From: Burkholderiales bacterium
Lineage (GTDB): Bacteria; Pseudomonadota; Gammaproteobacteria; Burkholderiales; Burkholderiaceae
Assembly (NCBI GenBank): GCA_903643055.1
Contig: CAHJWV010000401.1
Coordinates: 1 to 5,506, forward strand
Length of the DNA stretch: 5,506 bases
Direction of reading: 5' to 3'
Shown here: positions 1-5,296 of the stretch, piece by piece
Numbering within the stretch: the stretch's first letter is position 1
Layout of the letters: every line of letters starts with the position of its first letter
The notes under the pieces: generated by a model
Told to the model about the DNA's origin: nothing
Seen by the model: the letters and a program-made list of their open reading frames with translations, nothing else
The model's database searches: none
Made by a program: the position numbers and the translations under genes

Positions 1-1926
1 ATGCGCTACACCGAAGCACGCCTGGCGCCGATCTCGCGGCTGCTGCTCGATGAGCTCGATGAAGGCACGGTCGACTTCATTCCCAACTACGACGGCTCGA
101 CCGAAGAGCCGCGCCAATTGCCGGCGCGCCTGCCCTTCGTGCTGCTCAATGGCGCGAGCGGCATTGCGGTGGGCCTGGCGACCGAAGTGCCTTCGCACAA
201 CCTGCGTGAAGTGGCGGCGGCAGCGGTCACCTTGATCCGCAACGACAAGGTGTCCGACGACGAACTGGCGACGCTGATCCCCGGCCCCGATTACGCCGGG
301 GGGGGCCAGATCATCAGCAGCGCCGAGGACATTCGCTCGGCTTACCTCACCGGCCGCGGCAGCCTGAAAGTGCGCGCGCGCTGGAAGATCGAAGAGATGG
401 CGCGCGGCCAGTGGCAATTGGTGGTCAACGAACTACCGCCTGGTGCCAGCAGCCAGCGCGTGCTGGAAGAAATCGAAGAGCTGACCAACCCGAAGATCAA
501 GACCGGCAAGAAGACGCTGAGCGCCGAGCAGGTGCAGCTGAAGACCACCTTGCTGTCGGTGCTCGATGCGGTGCGTGACGAGTCGAGCAAAGACGCGCCG
601 GTGCGCCTGGTGTTCGAGCCGAAGACCAGCCGCATCGAGCAAAGCGAGTTGATCAACGCGCTGCTGGCCCATACCAGCCTCGAAAGCTCGGCGCCGATCA
701 ACCTGACGATGGTCGGTGCCGATGGCCGGCCGACGCAGAAGAGCCTGCGCCAGATGCTGGTCGAGTGGGTCGAGTTCCGGATGCAGACGGTGCAGCGGCG
801 CACGCGGCATCGCCTGAACAAGGTGCTGGCGCGCATCCACATCCTCGAAGGCCGGCAGCTGGTGCTGCTGAACATCGATGAGGTGATTCGCATCATCCGC
901 GAGGCCGATGAGCCCAAGCCGGCGCTGATCGCTGAGTTCAAGCTCAGCGAGATCCAGGCCGACGACATCCTCGACATCCGCCTGCGCCAACTGGCGCGGC
1001 TGGAAGCCATCAAGATCGAGCAGGAACTGAAAGAGCTGCGCACCGAGCAGGCCAAGCTCGAAGACATTCTCGGCAGCCCGTCGTCGCTGAAGCGCACGGT
1101 GGTCAAGGAAATCGAGACCGATGCCAAGCAGCATGGCGACGATCGCCGCACGCTGATCCAGGCCGAAAAGCGCTCGGTGGCCGAGATCAAGGTGATCGAC
1201 GAGCCGGTGACGGTGGTGGTCAGCCTGAAGGGCTGGGTGCGGGCGCTGAAGGGCCACGAGATCGACATCGGCACCTTGGCCTTCAAGGCCGGCGACGGCT
1301 TGTATGGCGTGTTTCCGAGCCGCAGCGTCGACACCTTGCTGGTGTTCGGCAGCAATGGCCGCGTCTATTCGACGGCCGTCAGCCAGTTGCCCGGCGGCCG
1401 CGGCGATGGCCAGCCGATCACGACGCTGGTCGAGCTGGAAAGCGGCACGCAGCCCTTGCATTACTTCGCGGCCGCGGCCGACACCATGCTGCTGTTGGCC
1501 AACACTGGCGGCTACGGCTTGCTGGCGCAAGTGGGCGACATGATCAGCCGGCAAAAGGGCGGCAAGAGCTTCCTGTCGTTGGAAGCATCCGACAAGGTGC
1601 TGCCACCCGTGCCGCTGGCCGCGAGCCACACCCAGGTCGCATGCCTGAGCCTGAGCGGGCGGCTGCTGGTGTTCAAGCTGGATGAGCTGAAGCTGCAGCC
1701 CAAGGGCGGCCGCGGGCTGACCTTGATGGAGGTAGACGACAAAGACCCGCTGGTTTCGGTGGCCTCGTGCGCCAACGCGATCAAGGTGCTGGGCACCGGC
1801 CGCGCCGGCAAGCCGAAGGAAGAAGACCTGAAGGGCGCCGCACTCGCGGTCTACGCTGGCAAGCGGGCGCGCAAGGGCAAGGTGCTCGATGCCGGCATGA
1901 AGGCGCAGCGCGTGCTGGCCGTTTAA
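1..1926 (+). CDS. parC: DNA topoisomerase IV subunit A, C-terminal 641 residues (5' end outside window)
   Basis: This is the breakage-reunion subunit of topoisomerase IV, which works with ParE in the cytoplasm to decatenate daughter chromosomes. The visible piece opens with Met-Arg-Tyr-Thr-Glu. Arg2-Tyr3 matches the catalytic Arg119-Tyr120 pair of E. coli ParC, so about 117 residues lie upstream and the ATG at base 1 is an internal methionine. Residues 40-70 carry the conserved LPARLP...LLNG..GIAVG...P.HNLREV stretch. A tower and coiled-coil region ends in RLRQLARLE at 327-335, a ParC/GyrA hallmark. From about residue 400 a beta-pinwheel C-terminal domain begins, with degenerate blade motifs at 462-472 (LPGGRGDGQP), 517-522 (RQKGGK) and 566-573 (QPKGGRGL). 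There is no canonical GyrA box, which favours ParC over GyrA. The inferred full length, near 760 residues, fits the family (E. coli ParC is 752). The quinolone-resistance region is not visible. The stop is TAA at 1924-1926. Confidence 0.95.
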   Translation: MRYTEARLAPISRLLLDELDEGTVDFIPNYDGSTEEPRQLPARLPFVLLNGASGIAVGLATEVPSHNLREVAAAAVTLIRNDKVSDDELATLIPGPDYAGGGQIISSAEDIRSAYLTGRGSLKVRARWKIEEMARGQWQLVVNELPPGASSQRVLEEIEELTNPKIKTGKKTLSAEQVQLKTTLLSVLDAVRDESSKDAPVRLVFEPKTSRIEQSELINALLAHTSLESSAPINLTMVGADGRPTQKSLRQMLVEWVEFRMQTVQRRTRHRLNKVLARIHILEGRQLVLLNIDEVIRIIREADEPKPALIAEFKLSEIQADDILDIRLRQLARLEAIKIEQELKELRTEQAKLEDILGSPSSLKRTVVKEIETDAKQHGDDRRTLIQAEKRSVAEIKVIDEPVTVVVSLKGWVRALKGHEIDIGTLAFKAGDGLYGVFPSRSVDTLLVFGSNGRVYSTAVSQLPGGRGDGQPITTLVELESGTQPLHYFAAAADTMLLLANTGGYGLLAQVGDMISRQKGGKSFLSLEASDKVLPPVPLAASHTQVACLSLSGRLLVFKLDELKLQPKGGRGLTLMEVDDKDPLVSVASCANAIKVLGTGRAGKPKEEDLKGAALAVYAGKRARKGKVLDAGMKAQRVLAV

Positions 1927-1943
1927 AAGCCACCGCAGCGATC

Positions 1944-1981
1944 GGCGCTCCAGCCTGGCCGGGAGGTCGGGGCTGGGCGCC
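1944..1981 (+). terminator. Probable parC transcription terminator hairpin
   Basis: The hairpin begins 18 bases after the parC stop. GGCGC (1944-1948) pairs with GCGCC (1977-1981), and CCAGCC (1950-1955) pairs with GGCTGG (1971-1976). This gives 11 base pairs with one bulged T at 1949 and a 15-base loop. The bases that follow (TTCTAT) are only mildly T-rich, so intrinsic termination would be weak. The position directly after parC supports a terminator or 3'-end stabiliser. Confidence 0.55.
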
Positions 1982-2186
1982 TTCTATCCGACCCCGTGTC
2001 TGTCGATGCAACCGGCGCGTCGCCATCGCCGAGCGGCGGGTCTCGCCGTTCGAACTGCTTCTGAAATGCGAGTCGGCGTGGCCGCTCGCAGGCCATGCGA
2101 TGGCGAAATCCTTTCGCGAACTTATTCCTCGTGATGGTGGGACGGTCGTCGCCGACAAGGCTCGATCGCCGGACGAAATACGCGAG

Positions 2187-2215
2187 TTCAAAAAACGAGC
2201 AAATGCTCATATATT
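2187..2215 (+). promoter_or_regulatory. Candidate sigma-70 promoter for the NAD(P)-binding reductase gene
   Basis: TTCAAA (2187-2192) and TATATT (2210-2215) are separated by 17 bases. They match the -35 consensus at 4 of 6 positions and the -10 consensus at 5 of 6. They sit in the most AT-rich part of the gap, about 117 bases before the start codon. A small dyad, GAGCA-AA-TGCTC (2197-2208), lies within the spacer and could be a regulator site. This is sequence matching only. Confidence 0.4.
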
Positions 2216-2323
2216 TCAACCGGCGGGCAGGCCTTGCAGGACGCGATTGGCTTGACAGCGGCTTGCCTTGAACTGGTTTTGAAAATCGAACCGCGTGGTC
2301 TTTGATCGCGCTGTGCTGTGGAT

Positions 2324-2328
2324 GGAGA
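2324..2328 (+). promoter_or_regulatory. Ribosome binding site selecting the ATG at 2333
   Basis: GGAGA lies 4 bases before ATG 2333. An in-frame GTG at 2318 is upstream of this site and would add five residues (MDGDV) ahead of the Rossmann strand MKIAVFGG. The ATG is therefore preferred. Confidence 0.6.
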
Positions 2329-2332
2329 TGTC

Positions 2333-2950
2333 ATGAAGATTGCAGTTTTTGGGGGCAGCGGCGCGACGGGCCGTTGGGTGATTGAACAGGCCTTGCAGGC
2401 CGACCATGAGGTCAGCGCGATGCTCCGCCGGCCCGATGCGTTGACGATCAGCCACCCGCGGCTGAAGACGGTGGTCGGCAGCTTTGCCGAGCCCGATGTG
2501 GTTCGAAGCGTGGTGCGCGGCGCCGATGTCGTGGTCAGCACGCTGGGCGCCAATCAGAAGGGGCCGGTGACCATCTGCGCCGATGGCGCACGGGCGATCC
2601 TGGCGGCGATGAAGCCGGAGTCAGTGAAGCGCCTGATCGCGCTCAGTGCCTACGGCGCGGGCGATTCGAAAACCCACTCGCTCTCGGCGCGGCTGGTGCG
2701 AAAGATCATTGCCAGCAAGATGCACGACAAGGATCAGATGGAAGCCCTGGTCCAGGCTTCGGGCCTCGATTGGACGCTGCTGCGCCCACCGGCGTTGACG
2801 AACGGGCCGCGCACCGGCACCTACCGCACCGGCGAAAACTTGCCATTGGGCTTCACCTCACGGATCTCGCGTGCCGACGTGGCCGACTTCATTGTTCGTG
2901 AAGCCTCGGCCAGCCACTTTATCCGCCAGGCGGTGATGGTTTCGAAGTGA
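2333..2950 (+). CDS. NAD(P)H-binding oxidoreductase, SDR_a5 / biliverdin reductase B-like (205 aa)
   Basis: This is a complete soluble protein of the atypical short-chain dehydrogenase class that includes NmrA-like proteins and human biliverdin reductase B/flavin reductase. The N-terminus is a Rossmann strand followed by the dinucleotide motif GGSGATG (residues 7-13). Arg32-Arg33 after the second strand suggests a preference for NADPH. Further class features are DVVVSTLG (65-72), SAYG (105-108), RPPALTNGPRTGTYR (151-165) and ISRADVADF (178-186). The last two align well, from memory, with the substrate-side and C-terminal segments of BLVRB. There is no SDR-type YxxxK catalytic pair, which is usual for this subgroup. 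The length of about 205 matches the family. The likely role is NADPH-dependent reduction of a flavin, quinone or similar small molecule; the substrate cannot be read from sequence. The gene stands alone between parC and a convergent gene. Confidence 0.85.
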   Translation: MKIAVFGGSGATGRWVIEQALQADHEVSAMLRRPDALTISHPRLKTVVGSFAEPDVVRSVVRGADVVVSTLGANQKGPVTICADGARAILAAMKPESVKRLIALSAYGAGDSKTHSLSARLVRKIIASKMHDKDQMEALVQASGLDWTLLRPPALTNGPRTGTYRTGENLPLGFTSRISRADVADFIVREASASHFIRQAVMVSK

Positions 2951-2992
2951 ACAATGCACGCGCTGCGGTTGGCGCCAAACGATGTTTTCGTT

Positions 2993-3018
2993 CACCCGAG
3001 CACCCGAGCACCCGAGCA
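2993..3018. repeat. Tandem octamer repeat, CACCCGAG x 3.25
   Basis: Three exact copies of CACCCGAG (2993-3000, 3001-3008, 3009-3016) are followed by CA. They lie in the convergent gap, about 40 bases after the reductase stop. The array is between gene 3' ends, so contraction or expansion would not alter a reading frame. It probably arose by replication slippage. Confidence 0.9.
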
Positions 3019-3116
3019 GACGGCTAACGCGGCTGCGGTGCGGTGTCGATCGGCTGGGTGGCCGCAGGTCGGCATGCGCGTGGCGGGCCGCCTTGGCATC
3101 GTCTTGAAGCATTGCC

Positions 3117-3165
3117 TTGAATCCAGGCCGGCGGGTCAAGCGAGGCCGCGCCGCGCCGGATTCAA
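3117..3165. terminator. Long bulged hairpin between convergent genes, probable terminator
   Basis: TTGAATCC (3117-3124) pairs with GGATTCAA (3158-3165). GGC (3126-3128) pairs with GCC (3155-3157). CGGCG (3129-3133) pairs with CGCCG (3149-3153). Together they form 16 pairs with single-base bulges at 3125 and 3154 and a 15-base loop. The stop codon of the minus-strand Trp-rich gene (3162-3164) lies inside one arm. Neither side has a T run, so it may end transcription inefficiently or protect the 3' end. It could serve transcripts from both directions. Confidence 0.6.
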
Positions 3166-3521
3166 TGCTTGCGGGCTTGCAGACTGTGCTTGTGCTCGCG
3201 GGCCTCGGGCCGCGCAGCACGCTTGCTCGCGGCGGGCTTGGAGTTGTCTCTCGGCTTGCTGACGACCAGCTCCAGCCGGTTCGGCGAGGGCGCTTCGGCG
3301 CCGGGAGGCGCCAGCACACCCGAGGGCTGCCAAGCCGGCAACGGCCAGGCCGACAGCGCCATGCTCCACCAGGAGTGCGTGGCACTGAGCATCGCCTCCC
3401 AGGTGCTGGCTTGCAGCGCGAAAGCCTGCTCTAGGCTCCAGGGGCTGCGCCACAAGGCCGGGTCATCGACCGCGGGTGGGTCTCCGGGGGCAGGGGCCCA
3501 TAGCGAGTTCCAGTGCCACAT
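3162..3521 (-). CDS. Hypothetical 119-aa protein, Trp-rich N-terminal half and basic tail
   Basis: I do not recognise a family. ATG at 3521 is chosen because AAGGAG lies 5 bases upstream; a start nine codons earlier would place this site inside the gene. The first 64 residues hold ten tryptophans (2, 4, 8, 24, 28, 41, 51, 52, 59, 64). A probable helix covers about 28-58 (SLEQAFALQASTWEAMLSAT followed by HSWWSMALSAW), flanked by Pro-rich turns. From residue 82 the chain is polar and basic, with 11 Lys/Arg against 4 acidic residues. There is no clear signal peptide, no continuous transmembrane segment and no cysteine. The layout of an aromatic surface-seeking part plus a basic tail would suit a small protein that binds a membrane, a storage granule or a nucleic acid, but this is inference. 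It lies 155 bases downstream of the YihY-like gene on the same strand. Confidence 0.7.
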   Translation of the reverse strand: MWHWNSLWAPAPGDPPAVDDPALWRSPWSLEQAFALQASTWEAMLSATHSWWSMALSAWPLPAWQPSGVLAPPGAEAPSPNRLELVVSKPRDNSKPAASKRAARPEAREHKHSLQARKH

Positions 3522-3526
3522 GCTTG

Positions 3527-3532
3527 CTCCTT
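3527..3532 (-). promoter_or_regulatory. Ribosome binding site of the Trp-rich gene
   Basis: Read on the minus strand, AAGGAG is followed by CAAGC and then ATG (3521-3519). This near-consensus Shine-Dalgarno site at good spacing fixes the start and is the main support that this open frame is a real gene. Confidence 0.75.
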
Positions 3533-3676
3533 GGGAAAAGAGCAGCAAAGCTTACTGCGCAGATGAGCTGAATGCCAGAGGTGATTCGAAGGCAGGGGCT
3601 TGGCTGCGCGATGGCTGGACGGCCTGACCCAAACGCTTAGCCCCGGTCGAGATCAATCGTCAGATCCTGAGAACGG

Positions 3677-4624
3677 TCAGCGCGCCGTCATCAAACCCGA
3701 GCGCGCATCGGTCCGGCCGATGCGCTCGTATTCCGAGATCACCTGCGCCCCGAAGAGCAGGAAGGTGGCACCGATCTCGAGGCTCAGCAGCACAACGATG
3801 GCCGTCGTCAGCGAACCGTAAACCAAGTTGACCTGCGATAGCGTCGCGAAATACCAGACCAGCACATGGCGGGTGATTTCCCACAGCACGGTCGCAGTCA
3901 CGCCACCGATCAGCGCATGCCGCCATGACAGCCGGCCGACCGGCATCACCAAATAAATGGAGGTCAGCACCGCGACCTCGCCGGCCACACCGAGCAGGTA
4001 CAGCAGCAGGCCCGACACGCCGCCGAGCGACCAGCTGTGGCCGAGGAACTCCACATGCTCTTGCCCCAGCACTTGCAAGGTGCCCGATACCAGCGTGACC
4101 AGCAGTAGCCCGACACAGAGCGAAAAGATGTAGCAATACGGCAGCAGCGCCGAGACGAAAAAGCGCCGGCGTCTGATCTCGACCCGGTGATGAAAAATCA
4201 CCGACATCGCGTTCTCCAGCACCGTGAAGGCGAGCGAGCTGAAGAACAGCATCGTGACCAGCACGACCCAGCCGACGATGTCGCGGTGTGCGAGAAAATT
4301 GGCCAGCTCGGCGATCACCGGTTTCGATTGACCGGGCACCAGCCATTCGAGGTAGTGGCCGATGGTTTGCAACAACTCGGCCTGATCGATCACATGTGAC
4401 AACACGACCACGCTGAGGATCAGCAAAGGCACGATCGAGAGCAGCGCGTAATACGCGACCGCACCGGCCAGCAGCAGGCCCTGGTTGGCGCGAAAGTTCT
4501 TCAGCGTCTGCCAGGCAAACGCGCTCGGGTGGCGCAGCACATGGGCAATGCGCGGGTTGATTCGCGGGTAGCGGGAAATGGTTGCTGCGCGGCGCGGCGC
4601 AGCAGCCCCGCGCAGATCAGCCAC
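3677..4624 (-). CDS. YihY/BrkB family inner-membrane protein (315 aa)
   Basis: This is an integral membrane protein of the YihY family (once called ribonuclease BN or virulence factor BrkB). The family's molecular function is not firmly known. The signature AGAVAYYALLSIVPLLIL covers residues 53-70 in the first membrane segment. Further hydrophobic segments lie near 115-135, 155-180, 203-227, 236-258 and 270-293, giving six helices. GSLTTAIVVLLSLEIGATFL (270-289) and GAQVISEYER (292-301) are the conserved last helix and exit. The basic N-terminus and the R/H-rich loop at 146-155 suggest cytoplasmic sides. The GTG start at 4624 overlaps the stop of the upstream gene by 8 bases and has no clear Shine-Dalgarno site, so translational coupling is likely. 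The only later alternative seen is GTG at 4540, also without a site and giving 287 residues. The length is typical for the family. Confidence 0.92.
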   Translation of the reverse strand: MADLRGAAAPRRAATISRYPRINPRIAHVLRHPSAFAWQTLKNFRANQGLLLAGAVAYYALLSIVPLLILSVVVLSHVIDQAELLQTIGHYLEWLVPGQSKPVIAELANFLAHRDIVGWVVLVTMLFFSSLAFTVLENAMSVIFHHRVEIRRRRFFVSALLPYCYIFSLCVGLLLVTLVSGTLQVLGQEHVEFLGHSWSLGGVSGLLLYLLGVAGEVAVLTSIYLVMPVGRLSWRHALIGGVTATVLWEITRHVLVWYFATLSQVNLVYGSLTTAIVVLLSLEIGATFLLFGAQVISEYERIGRTDARSGLMTAR

Positions 4625-4982
4625 CGAAGCGGTCGAGTGGTTTCAGCGCCCATTCATTGCCCGCTTCGCGCTGCAGGGAACGCACGAACTCGTTGATCGT
4701 CTCCTGGCCAACGCTGTCATCGAAGCGCTCATGCAACAGTTCATCGGCCATGAACGGACCGCCGTCGGTGAACAGCACATTGCCGTTGCCGTCGTTCGGC
4801 ATCGCCGTGTTCGGCTCTTCGAAGCGCGTGGCAAACCAGCGCCACATCGCGGTTTTCTGTTCGGTGCTTGTAGCCTCGCGCAGCCAGGCGTCATTGGGCT
4901 CGAAGCGGGGCTTGTTTTCGTCGCCGGCTTCGGCTGGCAAGCTCACAAGCTGTCCATCGGTGAGTTGGTCGGTGGCGGTCAT
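4617..4982 (-). CDS. Hypothetical acidic 121-aa protein, first gene of the operon with the YihY-like gene
   Basis: This is a small soluble protein without signal peptide, membrane segment or cysteine. ATG at 4982 has GGAG seven bases upstream. The N-terminal 45 residues are acidic and polar, probably flexible. Residues 47-111 have a dense pattern: W-x-W-F (47-50), FEEP (54-57), P62, D64, GGPF (74-77), A79, EL (81-82), F87, V91, E94, I96 and EW (110-111). From memory this resembles a short domain found in bacterial proteins of unknown function near or fused to HEPN- and RES-type domains, with a W-F...Y-E-D-P...GGPYdA.E.L...F pattern. That link is uncertain, and no catalytic function can be assigned. 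The stop codon overlaps the GTG start of the membrane protein, so the two are almost certainly co-transcribed and may be coupled in translation. Confidence 0.75.
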   Translation of the reverse strand: MTATDQLTDGQLVSLPAEAGDENKPRFEPNDAWLREATSTEQKTAMWRWFATRFEEPNTAMPNDGNGNVLFTDGGPFMADELLHERFDDSVGQETINEFVRSLQREAGNEWALKPLDRFGG

Positions 4983-4989
4983 GGCAGGG

Positions 4990-4993
4990 CTCC
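4990..4993 (-). promoter_or_regulatory. Ribosome binding site of the 121-aa gene
   Basis: On the minus strand GGAG is followed by seven bases and ATG (4982-4980). It supports this start as the beginning of the two-gene operon. Confidence 0.6.
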
Positions 4994-5001
4994 GTCGATG
5001 C

Positions 5002-5017
5002 GAATCAAGATTGATTC
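5002..5017 (-). promoter_or_regulatory. 16-bp AT-rich palindrome, possible operator
   Basis: GAATCAA (5002-5008), GA, TTGATTC (5011-5017) form a perfect inverted repeat with 7-base arms. It sits 20 bases before the start codon of the 121-aa gene and 9 bases before its ribosome binding site. Read on the minus strand it also contains two TCTTGA(A/T)TC copies 11 bases apart, about one helical turn. AT-rich symmetry in GC-rich DNA suggests a repressor site, though it could also fold in the mRNA leader. Confidence 0.4.
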
Positions 5018-5038
5018 AAGAAGCCGATGCGGGTTGTG

Positions 5039-5107
5039 GCCCGGGTGGACCGGGCGGCTGGGCCGCGATGCACACCGAGTGCTGCACAGCCCGCATCTGC
5101 ACACTCG
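5039..5107 (-). promoter_or_regulatory. Leader hairpins and three TGCACA repeats upstream of the 121-aa gene
   Basis: Two stems lie in the presumed leader. CGAGTG-C-TGCA (5076-5086) pairs with TGCA-CACTCG (5098-5107), giving 10 pairs, one bulge and an 11-base loop. GCCCGG (5039-5044) pairs with CCGGGC (5050-5055). TGCACA occurs at 5069-5074, 5083-5088 and 5098-5103, spaced 14 and 15 bases apart. I found no convincing -35/-10 pair on the minus strand nearby. Whether this is a folded leader or a protein-binding array cannot be decided from the sequence. Confidence 0.35.
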
Positions 5108-5196
5108 TTTATGCCTGCCTGCATGGCTCTGCGCTGTAGGACAAACTCGACATTGGCTGTCGGCCGGCCCTGCGAGGCGGCTGAGGCCTTGGAGTG

Positions 5197-5221
5197 CCCG
5201 CCCGGTGGAGCGCCGGGCGGG
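5197..5221 (-). terminator. GC-rich 9-bp hairpin, probable terminator of the dsbB-like gene
   Basis: CCCGCCCGG (5197-5205) and CCGGGCGGG (5213-5221) are perfect complements around a 7-base loop. The hairpin lies about 75 bases after the minus-strand dsbB-like stop. No T run follows on either strand, so it is a likely but not textbook terminator. It separates the dsbB-like gene from the downstream two-gene operon. Confidence 0.5.
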
Positions 5222-5296
5222 TTCAGCGCTTGCGATCACGAGACCGCCGGCGACGGGTCTACCTGACTGCTTGAGCGTCAGCCCGACGCCGCCAGA

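Larger units (their letters stand above)
1927..2332. other. 406-base intergenic region with hairpins and an AT-richer 3' half
   Basis: I find no convincing gene here. Besides the parC terminator it holds three structures. A stem at 2031-2051 has 8 pairs including one G-U. A stem at 2067-2090 has TGCGAG pairing CTCGCA and CGGC pairing GCCG, with one bulged T and a 3-base loop. A dyad lies at 2103-2117 (GCGAAA-TCC-TTTCGC). GC content falls to about 50% by hand count over 2101-2220 and to about 38% over 2171-2220, well below the flanking genes. A 51-codon open frame at 2100-2255 has mixed third positions unlike its neighbours and is probably not coding. The stretch likely contains the promoter of the downstream reductase gene. 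Confidence 0.5.
4983..5296. other. 314-base intergenic region between the dsbB-like gene and the 121-aa gene
   Basis: No gene is supported on either strand; the long plus-strand frames here are high-GC shadows with no start signal. From right to left the region holds a 9-bp GC hairpin, three TGCACA repeats with leader stems and a 16-bp AT-rich palindrome, each listed separately. It most likely carries the 3' end of the dsbB-like transcript and the promoter and leader of the two-gene operon. Confidence 0.5.

Noticed and set aside
1..3. ATG at the first base as the start of parC
   Set aside because: It aligns with an internal methionine two residues before the catalytic tyrosine; about 117 residues of the family lie upstream of the window.
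342..1629. Long minus-strand open frames opposite parC (342-1355 and 433-1629)
   Set aside because: They are antisense shadows of a high-GC gene with low-complexity Ser/Arg- or Gln/Ala/His-rich translations and no recognisable domain.
2100..2255. A 51-codon plus-strand open frame with a lysine-containing, plausible-looking translation
   Set aside because: No good ribosome binding site, third codon positions unlike neighbouring genes, and overlap with a hairpin dyad and the candidate promoter.
2252..2257. Perfect TTGACA as a -35 box for the reductase gene
   Set aside because: No acceptable -10 hexamer occurs 16-18 bases downstream, so the TTCAAA/TATATT pair upstream is preferred.
2969..2978. 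Palindrome TTGGCGCCAA shortly after the reductase stop as its terminator
   Set aside because: A perfect palindrome without a loop cannot form a stable hairpin, and only a short T-rich stretch follows; at best a weak signal.
3169..3627. Plus-strand 152-codon frame opposite the Trp-rich gene
   Set aside because: No ribosome binding site, and it overlaps a minus-strand frame that has a near-consensus one.
3660..4346. Minus-strand 228-codon frame within the YihY-like gene
   Set aside because: It is out of frame with the clearly homologous membrane protein, and its Arg/Ala-rich translation has no family features.
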